From Methanolobus sp. (GTDB lineage: Archaea; Halobacteriota; Methanosarcinia; Methanosarcinales; Methanosarcinaceae), in NCBI RefSeq assembly GCF_016278385.1, contig NZ_JADQBY010000025.1, forward strand, positions 1 to 34,441: DNA of 34,441 bases. Reading direction: 5' to 3'. Positions within the stretch are counted from its first letter, which is position 1. Every line of letters begins with the position of its first letter. The position numbers were made by a program, and so were the translations under genes. The notes beneath the pieces were generated by a model. It saw only the letters and a list, made by a program, of their open reading frames with translations. It was not told the DNA's origin and made no database searches. This document shows positions 1 to 8,145 of this stretch, piece after piece.

Positions 1-15
1 GAAATTGTAAATTGA

Positions 16-49
16 GGCGCATATTTTGCGCCATCTTTTTTTCTTTTTT
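16..49 (+). terminator. Hairpin plus T-run terminator
   Basis: GGCGCA (16-21) pairs with TGCGCC (27-32) around a 5-nt loop, and a T-rich tract follows to about 49. It probably ends a plus-strand transcript that enters from outside the window. The gene it serves is not visible. Confidence 0.6.
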
Positions 50-67
50 GTTCTCTTTAACATCGAG

Positions 68-178
68 TCAGTAATGTAATTTTCCTGCCATAAAAATCAT
101 AGTATTCCTATATTTTTCCGTTTTCAGACCATAAGACCTTTTAAAGGCAGTTTTAATTTTATTGTTCAATCCCCAGTT
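68..178 (-). mobile_element. C-terminal remnant of an ISL3-like transposase
   Basis: Read on the minus strand, 36 codons ending in TGA (68-70) encode a basic tail containing NNKIKTAFKRSYGLKTEKYR and then NTMIFMAGKLHY. The NNKIK-x(3)-KR-x-YG pattern is the conserved C-terminal end of ISL3-type DDE transposases. The frame is closed by stops just upstream (plus-strand positions above 180), so only the last part of the gene survives. No start, catalytic residues or terminal repeats were found. It lies directly upstream of the uvrA/kinase chimera and may record the rearrangement that made it. The family is assigned from the motif alone; another DDE family is possible. Confidence 0.55.
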
Positions 179-272
179 TGACAGTTATCACTATTGATGA
201 AGAGAATATCTTCTCTTTCAACCCAAATGTTCATTTTTTTGTCAGGAAAAACTATTTGACAGTTTTAACAAT

Positions 273-1316
273 TTGATGCTAAATTACACGATTTTGCCCA
301 TTTTTGCCTTAATATCAGTGCATTTATCGCATCAAAATTGGCATAAATGTACTTTTTTGCCTGATGTTTACGTCCCGTGTGAAGTATGTCACGGCAAGCG
401 TTACAACAGAGAAACTCTCGAAGTAACCTGTAAAGATAAGAATATAGCAGAAGTCCTTCGAGATATCACAGGGAAGAAAAAAGCAGAAGAAACACTGCTT
501 GAAACAAACAGATATCTTGAGGAAACCACATACCGTGCAAAAAATATGGCCGCTCAGGCAGAAATGGCAAATCGTGCCAAAAGTGAATTCCTTGCCAATA
601 TGAGCCATGAGATCCGCACACCTCTCAATGGAGTTATTGGCTTTTCAGATATACTAATGGAAACTGAGCCTACAGAGTCCCAATCCCACTACATGAAAAT
701 AGTGTATACATCAGCAAATACACTGCTTGATATGGTCAATGATGTACTGGACTTCTCAAAAATAGAAGCGGGTAGACTGGAACTTGACCCGGAAATAACA
801 GAGCTTACAGAGCTGCTTTATCAAATTAAAGATGTTGTAAAATACAAAGCTCATGAAAAAGAACTAGAACTTAAATTAAACATAGTCTCTGACATACCAC
901 AACATATTATTGTGGATAATCTAAGGTTAAGACAGATACTTATCAATCTATTAAGTAATGCAATTAAATTCACAGAGAAGGGAGAGATTGAACTAAAAAT
1001 AGAAACTTTCACAATTCCTGATAACACACATGAGATTGGATTAACATTCTCAGTAAAAGATACAGGAATAGGAATTGCAGAAGAGAACATAGGCAAAATA
1101 TTCGATTCTTTTTCACAGGAAGAGGGATCTATAAACCGCAGATCTGGCGGAACCGGACTTGGACTAACCATCTCAAACAGACTTCTGGAAATGATGGGAT
1201 CAAAACTGGAGCTTGAAAGTGAAGTTGGAAAAGGAAGCACATTTTATTTTACGATCGTTCTTCCCGTAAAAAAAGAGGAAAAATCAATTCTCATAGATAT
1301 TCCTGAAAATTCCTGA
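273..1316 (+). pseudogene. Truncated hybrid histidine kinase with a uvrA fragment at its 5' end
   Basis: A 347-codon frame opening TTG-ATG. Residues about 26-62 ([12 protein letters not shown], then [11 protein letters not shown]) are not kinase sequence: they match the segment of excinuclease UvrA around the second CxxC of its C-terminal zinc finger. From residue 63 ([13 protein letters not shown]) the sequence is the end of a PAS domain and a coiled coil, then a HisKA domain with phospho-acceptor H112 in [10 protein letters not shown], and a HATPase domain with N-box N225/N229, G1 box DTGIGI (263-268) and G2 box GGTGLGL (292-298). All sensory input domains are missing. The frame ends at an in-frame TGA (1314-1316); a receiver follows in the same frame. 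The kinase core is intact, so residual activity cannot be excluded, but the missing sensor, foreign 5' end and split output argue for a pseudogene. Confidence 0.75.
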
Positions 1317-1808
1317 AAAGCCCTCATAGAAGAGAAAAAGAAATTAAAATATTCCATATTAATAGCTGAAGACAATCAAACAGATATGGAATTAGCTTCA
1401 ATCATCGTTTCCAGATTACTACCGAAAGCAGAAATTTTGAAGGCATGGACTGGAAAAGAGGTCGTTCGAATATTCAAGGAAAATAAGCCAGATCTAATAT
1501 TAATGGACATACAAATGCCTGAAATGGATGGGTATGACGCCACACAGGAGATTAGAAAACTTGATTCTCAAAATAGAACACGTACTCCAATTATAGCCAT
1601 TAATGCAAATGCATTCAAGGGTGAAAAGGAACGCTGTCTGGAAACAGGTATGGATGATCAGATTACCAAACCCATTGTTTCCAGTATGCTCCAACATATT
1701 CTGGATAAATGGCTTTTCATGATTGAAATCAATAGAAGTGAAGAAAACGATGCGCTGCCATTGAACCTTTCCATTTCGACAAAGAAAATTATAAGAAGCA
1801 ATAAATAA
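1317..1808 (+). pseudogene. Detached receiver (REC) domain of the broken hybrid kinase
   Basis: Directly after the kinase's TGA the same frame continues as a response-regulator receiver domain (first ATG at 1386). The acidic pocket is ILIAEDN, the phospho-acceptor Asp is in LILMDIQMPEMDG (codon 1506-1508), and the conserved Lys is in TKPI. The usual Thr/Ser of the switch (AxTAxA) is Asn here (AINANAF), consistent with relaxed selection. There is no convincing ribosome binding site for separate translation, and the 1386 ATG lies inside the domain after the first acidic residues. It was therefore almost certainly the C-terminal receiver of a single HK-REC-HPt protein before the TGA arose. The frame ends with TAA at 1806-1808. 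Confidence 0.7.
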
Positions 1809-1860
1809 AAATAAGAAAGTATACTGCATGTTAACTTCCATGGCAATTGGATCCATTTGA

Positions 1861-2088
1861 TCTAACCTTGAATATATAATAACAGACTTTTCAAATAGAG
1901 ATGTACAGGGAGTAAAAGCTCATGCCCATAAGATGAAAGGAACTACACTTAATATAAATTTTAATATTCTCGGCAATCTGGCAAAGGAACTTGAAGAAGC
2001 TATTGAAGTAAATGGAGAAATTGTTCCCTATCTGCAGGAACAAATGAAAAACGAAATTGAAATTGTAAAACAGGATATTGAAAAATAA
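1861..2088 (+). pseudogene. HPt domain remnant of the hybrid kinase
   Basis: A frame open from 1861 to TAA 2086-2088, in a different phase from the kinase and receiver, encodes about 75 residues with KAHAHKMKGTT. This fits the histidine-phosphotransfer signature (AHxLKG), the second His of the run being the likely phospho-acceptor, and is followed by helical sequence (LAKELEEAIE). It has no start codon or ribosome binding site of its own. With the two upstream pieces it forms a broken HK-REC-HPt phosphorelay, so a frameshift lies between 1808 and 1861. It converges on purB, whose stop codon is only 18 bp away. Confidence 0.65.
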
Positions 2089-2117
2089 AATAATAAAAGA
2101 GAGGAATCAATTCCTCT
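2082..2117 (-). terminator. purB terminator overlapping its stop codon
   Basis: AGAGGAA (2100-2106) and TTCCTCT (2111-2117) form a 7-bp stem around TCAA, which contains the purB stop codon. On the minus strand a T-rich tract follows (the complement of 2082-2099). The same hairpin could serve the converging plus-strand remnant, but that side lacks a T-run. Confidence 0.55.
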
Positions 2118-3444
2118 TCAGTTTCGTAACTACTGCCTCAACCTGTTCCACAGCAGTACCGATGTACCTGTCCGGGTCTACAAGGTTGATAATATCCTCT
2201 TCACTCAGGTAGTTTGCAACATCCGGGTTTGCCAGCAATACATCCTTGAAATAAGCTCCGGTATCGTGGGCTTCCATTGCACTGGAGCGTACAAGCTCGT
2301 GAGCTTCCTGACGACCAACGCCACGTTTTGCAAGTTCTATCATTACAGCCTCACCCATGTTCAGACCTTTAAGAAGATTAAGGTTGCGGCGGATATTCTC
2401 CGGATAGAAACGCAAGTTCTCTATAACTCCGATTGCAAGTTTTATTATATGGTCTGTAAGCACACATGCTTCAGGGAAAACAATTCTTTCACATGAGGAG
2501 TTTGTCAAATCCCTTTCATCCCAGAGCGTGTTGTTCTGGAGTTCCGGTTCTATCATTGCGCGTACTATCCTTGCAAGGCCACATATCTGTTCGGACTTGA
2601 TAGGGTTACGCTTATGTGGCATTGTGGAAGAGCCAACCTGCTTTTTCCTGAAACTTTCTTCAACCTCAGCAATTTCACTTCTCTGAAGTGTGCGTATCTC
2701 CACAGCTATTTTGTCAAGAGTTGTTACGGTATTTGCCATCCACATGACAAATTCTGCATGGCGGTCCCTCTGGATGATCTGGTTTGAAACATCTACTGAG
2801 CCAATCTCAAGGTACTGCATAACTCTTTTCTGAATCTCAATTCCATCTTTACCAAATGCGGCCTGGGTACCTACAGCACCCGTCATCTGACCGACTATCA
2901 GGCGTGGTTTGAGCTGTTCGAGACGCTCAATGTGCCTTGCAACTTCGGATGCCCAGATAGCAAACCTCAATCCATAGGTTGTTGGAACACCAATCTGTCC
3001 GTGTGTCCTTCCGGCACATACAAGATTCTTATGAGTATCTGCCTGAATAAGAAGTACATCCAACAGTTTGTGGATCTTGTCTTCAAGGATCTTCGCAGCA
3101 TCCTTTAACTGGAGACCTGTTGCAGTATCAAGCATATCATTTGATGTGGCACCAAAGTGTACCCACTTGTCGGCATCATCTTCGCATTTTTCGGATATGG
3201 CGATCACAATTGCCATCATATCGTGGTGTATCTCATCCTCAATCTCCTTTACCCTTTCAAGTTCCACAGAACCAATGCTGTTCTCTATGATATCTGCAGC
3301 TTCCTTGGGTATCATTCCTATATCAGCTTCAGCTCTGGCAAGTGCAGCCTCAGCTTTCATGATTTTTTCCAGGCGGTTTGCCTCGCTCCAGACAAATTTC
3401 ATTTCGTCTGTTCCGTAACGGTATTCTATAGGGTGGATTGCCAT
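2107..3444 (-). CDS. purB: Adenylosuccinate lyase
   Basis: PurB catalyses two fumarate eliminations in purine synthesis: SAICAR to AICAR, and adenylosuccinate to AMP. The 445-residue protein is a normal length for the archaeal/Bacillus-type enzyme. The fumarase/aspartase superfamily signature GSSTMPHKRNP lies near residues 270-281. The catalytic-His region is in CAGRTHGQIGVPTTYG, and TSNDMLDTAT is the conserved substrate-binding segment. The start is ATG at 3444, giving MAIHPIEYRYGTDEMK, the usual family N-terminus. It is transcribed alone on the minus strand and ends with TGA inside a terminator hairpin. TGA as the natural stop here shows that TGA is not reassigned in this organism. Assignment is secure. 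Confidence 0.96.
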   Translation of the reverse strand: MAIHPIEYRYGTDEMKFVWSEANRLEKIMKAEAALARAEADIGMIPKEAADIIENSIGSVELERVKEIEDEIHHDMMAIVIAISEKCEDDADKWVHFGATSNDMLDTATGLQLKDAAKILEDKIHKLLDVLLIQADTHKNLVCAGRTHGQIGVPTTYGLRFAIWASEVARHIERLEQLKPRLIVGQMTGAVGTQAAFGKDGIEIQKRVMQYLEIGSVDVSNQIIQRDRHAEFVMWMANTVTTLDKIAVEIRTLQRSEIAEVEESFRKKQVGSSTMPHKRNPIKSEQICGLARIVRAMIEPELQNNTLWDERDLTNSSCERIVFPEACVLTDHIIKLAIGVIENLRFYPENIRRNLNLLKGLNMGEAVMIELAKRGVGRQEAHELVRSSAMEAHDTGAYFKDVLLANPDVANYLSEEDIINLVDPDRYIGTAVEQVEAVVTKLKRN

Positions 3445-3615
3445 TTATTGAATCTCCATGATCTTGATATGAATAACAGACACTATATCGTCGATATAAT
3501 AATCTATTATAGATAGCATTCAAATTAACGATATGCTTTTGGTATAGTTAATCTACCAATAAATAGGCTTTGTATGAATAAAAAAGTAAAAAATGATAGC
3601 AATGCCTTAACCGGA

Positions 3616-3819
3616 TTAGTTCTTTTCATCCTTAAAGCCACTTTCAATGTGAGAACCATCACAAAAAGGCTTGTTCTTTGATGAACCGCATCTGCAAAGT
3701 GCCATGACAGGCTGTGTTTCCAGGTTATCGCCTTTTGAGTTGGCAAGATATTTCACATTTTTGATGATATACGGACCATTTTTGCTGACTTCAATAGATG
3801 CTTCTTCTTTTGTGCTCAT
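3616..3819 (-). CDS. CDGSH iron-sulfur domain protein
   Basis: A 67-residue protein with one CDGSH zinc-finger-type motif: C42, C44, C53 and H57 (CRCGSSKNKPFCDGSH). In this family the 3-Cys/1-His set binds a redox-active, acid-labile [2Fe-2S] cluster. The N-terminal half, with NGPYIIKNVKY, is the short beta strand pair that precedes the motif in prokaryotic members. It is soluble, with no signal or membrane segment. It stands alone between purB and the divergent amt operon. The physiological partner is unknown; electron transfer or cluster handling is inferred from the family. Stop is TAA. Confidence 0.92.
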   Translation of the reverse strand: MSTKEEASIEVSKNGPYIIKNVKYLANSKGDNLETQPVMALCRCGSSKNKPFCDGSHIESGFKDEKN

Positions 3820-3898
3820 ATTTTAAACCCAATATTCATTGTATTTTCTGAATAAATAAGTATATGTTAATTAAAAAATAAGACTGCGAGTAAGTCAA

Positions 3899-3915
3899 AC
3901 CGAGTTATTTAAATA
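3899..3915 (+). promoter_or_regulatory. Likely amt-glnK promoter (BRE/TATA)
   Basis: A purine-containing BRE-like stretch (ACCGAG) is followed by TTATTTAAAT at about 3904-3913, a good archaeal TATA box. Transcription would start near 3930, giving a leader of about 55 nt before the small upstream ORF. A second AT-rich candidate (TTATAATATATAA, about 3957-3969) would start transcription inside that ORF. I see no clear NrpR operator (GGTA-N6-TACC or GGAA-N6-TTCC type) here. Confidence 0.35.
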
Positions 3916-3983
3916 GTAGTATATCGGAAGAGGGAATAGTATTACAGACATCCGAATTATAATATATAAACATAGGTGGAACT

Positions 3984-4028
3984 ATGGAACAGATAACAGA
4001 ATATAAATCAAACAAACAGGTGATGTAA
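3984..4028 (+). CDS. Possible leader peptide upstream of amt
   Basis: A 14-codon ORF (MEQITEYKSNKQVM, stop TAA at 4026-4028) starts with ATG, preceded by AGGTGG at 3974-3979 with 4-nt spacing. It is in frame with amt, and its stop directly abuts the amt TTG start. The amt ribosome binding site (AGGTGAT) lies inside its last codons. Ribosomes ending here would be placed to restart on amt, so translational coupling or attenuation is plausible. Alternatively the amt N-terminus once began here and an in-frame stop shortened it. Neither is proven. Confidence 0.35.
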   Translation: MEQITEYKSNKQVM

Positions 4029-5225
4029 TTGGTACTCGACACAGGAGATACAGCATTTATCATCATCTGTACCGCCATGGTCATGCTCATGACCCCGGGA
4101 GTAGGACTCTTTTATGGCGGAATGGTGCGTAGTAAGAACATAATATCCATGATAGCTATGTCGTTCATTGCCTTTGCTATTGTAAGTATTCAATGGGTTA
4201 CAATCGGCTACAGCCTCTCTTTTGGTCATGACATATCAGGATTCATTGGCGGTCTGGACTACATAGGCCTTACAGGTGTAGGAATGGAAGGAGAAGGAAT
4301 CCCTGACATGTTGTTCATGATGTTCCAACTTGTTTTTGCAGGAATCACACTGGCAATCCTCACATCAGGAATTGCCGAGCGTGTTAAACTAAGTTCCTTT
4401 ATAGTCCTCGGATTACTCTGGACTACCCTGGTCTATGACCCTCTCGCCCACTGGGCATGGGGAGGCGGCTGGGCTGGAGAACTGGGTGCTCTTGACTTTG
4501 CAGGTGGTACCGTAGTACACATCAGCTCAGGATTTGGAGCTTTAGCACTTGCAATCGTCATCGGTAAGCGTTCAGGATTCGGAAAATACAGCATGGAAGC
4601 CGAGAACATTACAACAACTCTCCTTGGTGGATCACTTCTCTGGTTCGGATGGTTTGCATTCAATGCAGGAAGCGCACTTGCAGCAAATGGACTTGCAGTC
4701 AATGCGCTTGTAGTAACCAACATCTCTGCAGCATCCGGAGCAATTACCTGGATGGGAGCATCATGGATCAAGGGTAAACCAAGTTCCCTGGGCCTTATCA
4801 GTGGAGCTGTCGCCGGTCTTGTAGCTATCACACCAGCCTGCGGTTTTGTCGGACCTATGTCCGCCATCATAATCGGGGGATTTGCCGGACTTCTCTGTTA
4901 CGGAGCACTGCTATTCCGTGTACGTAAGGGACTTGATGAGAGTCTTGATGCATGGGCAATTCATGGAATGGGAGGCTTATGGGGAGCACTTGCAACCGGA
5001 ATATTTGCAAGCGCAGCCATTGGCGGAGTTGACGGACTGATCTACGGAAACACACATCAGTTCCTGATACAACTTATTGATGCTTCCGCTGCTATACTAT
5101 ATGCATTCGTAATGACATTCATAATTGCCAAAATCGTGGACAAGGTAATGGGACTACGTGTAACCGAAGAAGAAGAATATGTTGGGCTTGATATATCCCA
5201 GCATGGAGAATCCACAACAGCCTGA
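4029..5225 (+). CDS. amt: Ammonium transporter Amt
   Basis: A 398-residue polytopic membrane protein of the Amt/Mep/Rh family that moves ammonium into the cell. The start chosen is TTG at 4029, behind AGGTGAT ending 4 nt upstream; no ATG gives a full first helix. Family hallmarks: an N-terminus running into [18 protein letters not shown], and the conserved twin pore histidines H164 (GTVVHISSG) and H312 (AWAIHGMGG). About eleven hydrophobic helices end in a short acidic cytoplasmic tail, EEEEYVGLD. glnK follows 10 bp downstream, the classic amt-glnK pairing in which GlnK blocks the transporter when nitrogen is plentiful. The first residues are unusually short because an in-frame TAA separates them from an upstream mini-ORF. 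Confidence 0.95.
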   Translation: MVLDTGDTAFIIICTAMVMLMTPGVGLFYGGMVRSKNIISMIAMSFIAFAIVSIQWVTIGYSLSFGHDISGFIGGLDYIGLTGVGMEGEGIPDMLFMMFQLVFAGITLAILTSGIAERVKLSSFIVLGLLWTTLVYDPLAHWAWGGGWAGELGALDFAGGTVVHISSGFGALALAIVIGKRSGFGKYSMEAENITTTLLGGSLLWFGWFAFNAGSALAANGLAVNALVVTNISAASGAITWMGASWIKGKPSSLGLISGAVAGLVAITPACGFVGPMSAIIIGGFAGLLCYGALLFRVRKGLDESLDAWAIHGMGGLWGALATGIFASAAIGGVDGLIYGNTHQFLIQLIDASAAILYAFVMTFIIAKIVDKVMGLRVTEEEEYVGLDISQHGESTTA

Positions 5226-5235
5226 GGTGATATGA

Positions 5236-5571
5236 ATGAAGACAATTAAAGCAATTATTCGCCCGGAGAAGCTGGAAGATGTAAAGGCAGCACTTGAAGA
5301 AAAAGGCTACTTTCCAATGACCGTTACCCAGGTCAAAGGCCGTGGTGCACAGAAAGGTATCTGCCTCCAGTACAGAGGAAAACAGATCGTTGTAGACATG
5401 ATTCCGAAAACCGAGATAGAAATGGTCGTGGGTGATGATGATGTAAGACCCATAATCAAGACCATAAGAGCAAGTGCAAGAACCGGCAAATTCGGTGATG
5501 GAAAGATTTTCGTGTCTCCGATAGAGCTGGTAGCTGCAATCAGAAATGATGACGAGATAGTGTCCGAATAA
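5236..5571 (+). CDS. glnK: Nitrogen regulatory P-II protein GlnK
   Basis: A 111-residue PII signal protein that senses 2-oxoglutarate and ATP/ADP and binds Amt. Its ribosome binding site GAGGTGAT overlaps the amt stop codon, and ATG 5236 lies 4-5 nt further on. The T-loop reads KGRGAQKGICLQYRGKQIVV. An ungapped alignment with bacterial GlnK places Ile at position 51, where enteric PII proteins carry the uridylylated Tyr; Arg47, which plugs the Amt pore in E. coli GlnK, is kept. Uridylylation at Tyr51 is therefore impossible, so control is presumably by ligand binding, as in other archaeal GlnK proteins. An intrinsic terminator directly follows the TAA stop, so amt-glnK is a complete operon. 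Confidence 0.95.
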   Translation: MKTIKAIIRPEKLEDVKAALEEKGYFPMTVTQVKGRGAQKGICLQYRGKQIVVDMIPKTEIEMVVGDDDVRPIIKTIRASARTGKFGDGKIFVSPIELVAAIRNDDEIVSE

Positions 5572-5603
5572 TATGAGGTAATTCCTCATATTCTCCTTTT
5601 TTT
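5570..5603 (+). terminator. amt-glnK operon terminator
   Basis: AATATGAGG (5570-5578) and CCTCATATT (5584-5592) form a perfect 9-bp stem with loop TAATT, followed by CTCCTTTTTTT. It begins within the glnK stop codon. Confidence 0.75.
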
Positions 5604-5709
5604 ACCTAGCCCTATATATTTGCAGGCATCAATATATTATATATAGATTAATTATATATTCCCACATTCTAATGAGCAATTACCCATGACTCTTAACTGA
5701 GGAGAGAAC

Positions 5710-6598
5710 ATAAGGATTAACAAAAATATCGTAGATTTTCATACCCATACATGCTATTCTGATGGAGATCTCTTGCCTAAAGAAGTAGTAACACTGGCTA
5801 AAAGAACAGGATTACGTGCTCTTAGCATAACTGATCATGATACTGTTGAAGGACTTGAGTTTGCAAGAAGGGAATGTGAAAAACAAAACATTGACTTAAT
5901 AGCAGGTATTGAATTAACAACTGAAATGGAATTTTCCAATATTGAAATACACATTCTCGGATATGATATCGACCCTGATGATTACAGCCTTCTTAAACTA
6001 ACAGACCATGCAAAGGAAAATGCCAGGAATTACTCCAGGAAGGTCTGTTCAGCTCTGGAGTCGTTTGGCTGGGAAATCGACTATTACATAATAGATAGTA
6101 GTAAAGGTATTATCACCAAACATGATATTACAAGGTCGGTAGTCAATAAAAATGTCAGTAACTACGATTTTCATATCAACTGGTTGTCTGAAAAATCACC
6201 CATCGATACAGTGATGCAGAAATTATCCGCTAAAAGGCAATCAAAACAATAATAGTGCAGGTGGAAAAGCTGTTTGTGCACATATCTTAAGAACACTGGA
6301 ACAAACAAATGACCTGCCATTTTTGCCATATATATCAGAGTCACTCATAAGATGCGAACTCGATGGATTAGAGGTGTTTTATGCTAAAAGCAGCAAAGAA
6401 CAGGTTCACATGATGCATGAAATATGTTCAAAGCAGGGACTTTTGATGACCGGTGGGTCTGATTTTCATGGACCTGGAAGAACAGGACGTTGTCAGCGTG
6501 GGGAATTCAATACAGATTCCAGATTCAAACTGCAGGAACTGTTCGGTCAACTTAGTAATATCAGCAATGAACATATAAGACAACAAATATTGGCATGA
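5710..6598 (+). pseudogene. PHP-domain phosphoesterase, frameshifted
   Basis: The first part (frame open from 5701, stop 6250-6252) has PHP metal motifs: DFHTHTCYSDG, ITDHDTVEG and AGIELTTE. The second part (another phase, ending 6598) has AGGKAVCAH, CELDGLEVFY and the final motif TGGSDFHG. Together they make one protein of about 290 residues, as in the COG0613 family of metal-dependent phosphoesterases. The break at 6232-6262 fits two single-base losses: restoring one base in AAAAGGC and one in ATAATAG would join the halves as an AK-x-AIKT-I-NSAGG segment. The start is also defective: GAGGAG (5699-5704) is followed 5 nt later by ATA (5710) where ATG is expected. Three independent lesions suggest true decay, although sequencing error in homopolymers could mimic two of them. 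Confidence 0.75.
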
Positions 6599-6625
6599 CT
6601 TTTTCAGTTTCCTGTAAATTTAGCC

Positions 6626-7120
6626 TTACCGGACATACCATTCCAGAGGAACAACTATCTCATCACCATTCTTCTTCGCACCAAAAAGAGGAATCTCAAA
6701 TTTTGTATCTTCCAAAAGAACAACTGAGAGACCACATCCTCCACCACGCGGAATACATTGAATAACCTTTGCTTTAAAACAAAGCTCTTCACCTTCATTT
6801 CCCCATGAAGGGACATTGATAGTAATAGTATCACCAATGCTGTCAGGCAAACTATCTTCAAATTTGGATATTCTCTTGTAATCCAGTGCAAAACCTGTCC
6901 CTTTAAGGTTGTTCCCAATATCCCTCACGCCCATATCAAGTGCATCTGCAATTTCTTCTATAGAATATCCGGCCTGGTGAAGAAACTCTGTAGAGCCTTT
7001 TTTGAGATGGTCAAGGTCTGAATATTTCAACGGGCGAGTCTTACACAATTGACGCATCTGTTCTAATTTATCCTTAGATTTATCTTTAAATTCATCCTTA
7101 ATATCCGTTTCACAATCCAG
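6626..7120 (-). CDS. Helix-turn-helix protein of unknown function, likely CTG start
   Basis: I do not recognise a named family. From ATG 7057 the protein has 143 residues, but the only strong ribosome binding site, a perfect AGGAGG (7128-7133), lies 7 nt before an in-frame CTG (7118-7120). That start adds 21 charged residues (ETDIKDEFKDKSKDKLEQ). The first third contains a probable HTH, YSIEEIADALDMGVRDIGNN, similar to the segments that recognise DNA in small archaeal regulators. The C-terminal half is beta-rich with a glycine knot (CIPRGGGCGLSVVLLED) and could bind a ligand or dimerise. It is soluble and stands alone between two pseudogenes. A transcription-regulator role is inference. An ATG lost to CTG, with reduced translation, is an alternative. 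Confidence 0.6.
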   Translation of the reverse strand: MDCETDIKDEFKDKSKDKLEQMRQLCKTRPLKYSDLDHLKKGSTEFLHQAGYSIEEIADALDMGVRDIGNNLKGTGFALDYKRISKFEDSLPDSIGDTITINVPSWGNEGEELCFKAKVIQCIPRGGGCGLSVVLLEDTKFEIPLFGAKKNGDEIVVPLEWYVR

Positions 7121-7170
7121 AACAAAACCTCCTTAAATGAAATTAGAGCAATAACAAATATAAAACACTT

Positions 7171-7878
7171 TTACTTTGCTTTACTTCTGATGTTCTCTTC
7201 GAACCAGTCAAGTATTGTAAACATCAGGTAAGAAGAAGACTTGATCAAATCATCCCTGCCACATATTTGATTTTCGGATTGCACGTAAATACCTTCTGCA
7301 AGATCAGAGATGCAGTTTGTAATCAGACTGTCCACACATCCCTCATTGACTTCGGGGTGAAACTGCAATGCAAGCACATTATCCCCATAGATGAAAACCT
7401 GCTCTGGGCATGCTTCAATTTCAAAAAGACGTTTTGCACCCTTTGGAAGACTGAAGGTATCACCATGCCATTGGAAAGTATTAATTTCCCCAGAAATATG
7501 AAACAGAGTACCTGTCTGAAATACATCAAGTGAACAAAATTTATGCCAGCCAATTTCCTTAAGTGGGCTTTGTGACCCTTTACCCCCCAATAATTCTGCT
7601 ATTATCTGTGCTCCAAAACATATACCTCAGACGGCTTTACCGGATTCGATAGCAGTTTTAACAAATTTCTTTTCCTCCTTTAACCATGGATATTCTTCTT
7701 CCTGATAGACACTCATCAAACCGCCCATTATTATGAGCAGATCAAATTCGTCTGTTTGCGGAAAGGTGGAAGTAATGTACGGCATGGTCACAGCTATAGA
7801 GTGATCATTACTGCAAGCCCATTCTTTGATATTGCCAAGAGTTTCGAATTCTAAATGTAACAGACAATGTATTTTCAT
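7171..7878 (-). pseudogene. Class I glutamine amidotransferase interrupted by one TGA
   Basis: A GMP-synthase-like glutamine amidotransferase domain (GATase1) of about 235 codons in one frame, starting at ATG 7878. The N-terminal part has DLLIIMGGLMSVYQEEEYPW. It then stops at TGA (7627-7629) just before the nucleophile elbow GICFGAQIIAELLGG. The catalytic Cys is therefore encoded but lies two codons past the stop. The second part keeps QWHGDTFSLP and the catalytic-His motif LQFHPEV. Family members have a hydrophobic residue where TGA stands. TGA is a normal stop elsewhere here, and it is not the pyrrolysine codon, so read-through rescue is unlikely. This was probably a stand-alone amidotransferase of the Methanosarcina type (substrate unknown) lost by a single nonsense mutation, and recently, since the rest of the frame is intact. 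Confidence 0.8.
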
Positions 7879-8040
7879 AATTATCCTAACCCGAATAGAA
7901 TGTTAGCTTTAAAGCTTTTGGTTTGTTCTAAAAACAGCATTCAAATTTAGAAGGAATGAATATTAATTATTATTTTTTGCTTAGCAAGCATATTTGACAC
8001 ACAAAATAACAGTAATGTACAGATTCATATATATCATCAT

Positions 8041-8100
<60 letters not shown>

Positions 8101-8145
8101 CAAACTACTGAATAATATATTAAATGGTGATTATGGAAGGGTAAC

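Noticed and set aside
3899-4028. NrpR operator upstream of amt
   Set aside because: I found no GGTA-N6-TACC or GGAA-N6-TTCC palindrome. The widely spaced TCGGA and TCCGA pair does not fit the known operator spacing.
4433-4870. Long open frames opposite amt, the chemoreceptor, thrC and the GspE gene
   Set aside because: They are antisense shadows of well-supported genes, with low-complexity translations and no translation signals.
1314-7629. In-frame TGA codons read as selenocysteine or tryptophan
   Set aside because: TGA is the natural stop of purB, amt, thrC, ccmF and others here. No SECIS-like element was seen, the lineage is not known to use selenocysteine, and neither broken gene needs Cys/Sec at those positions.
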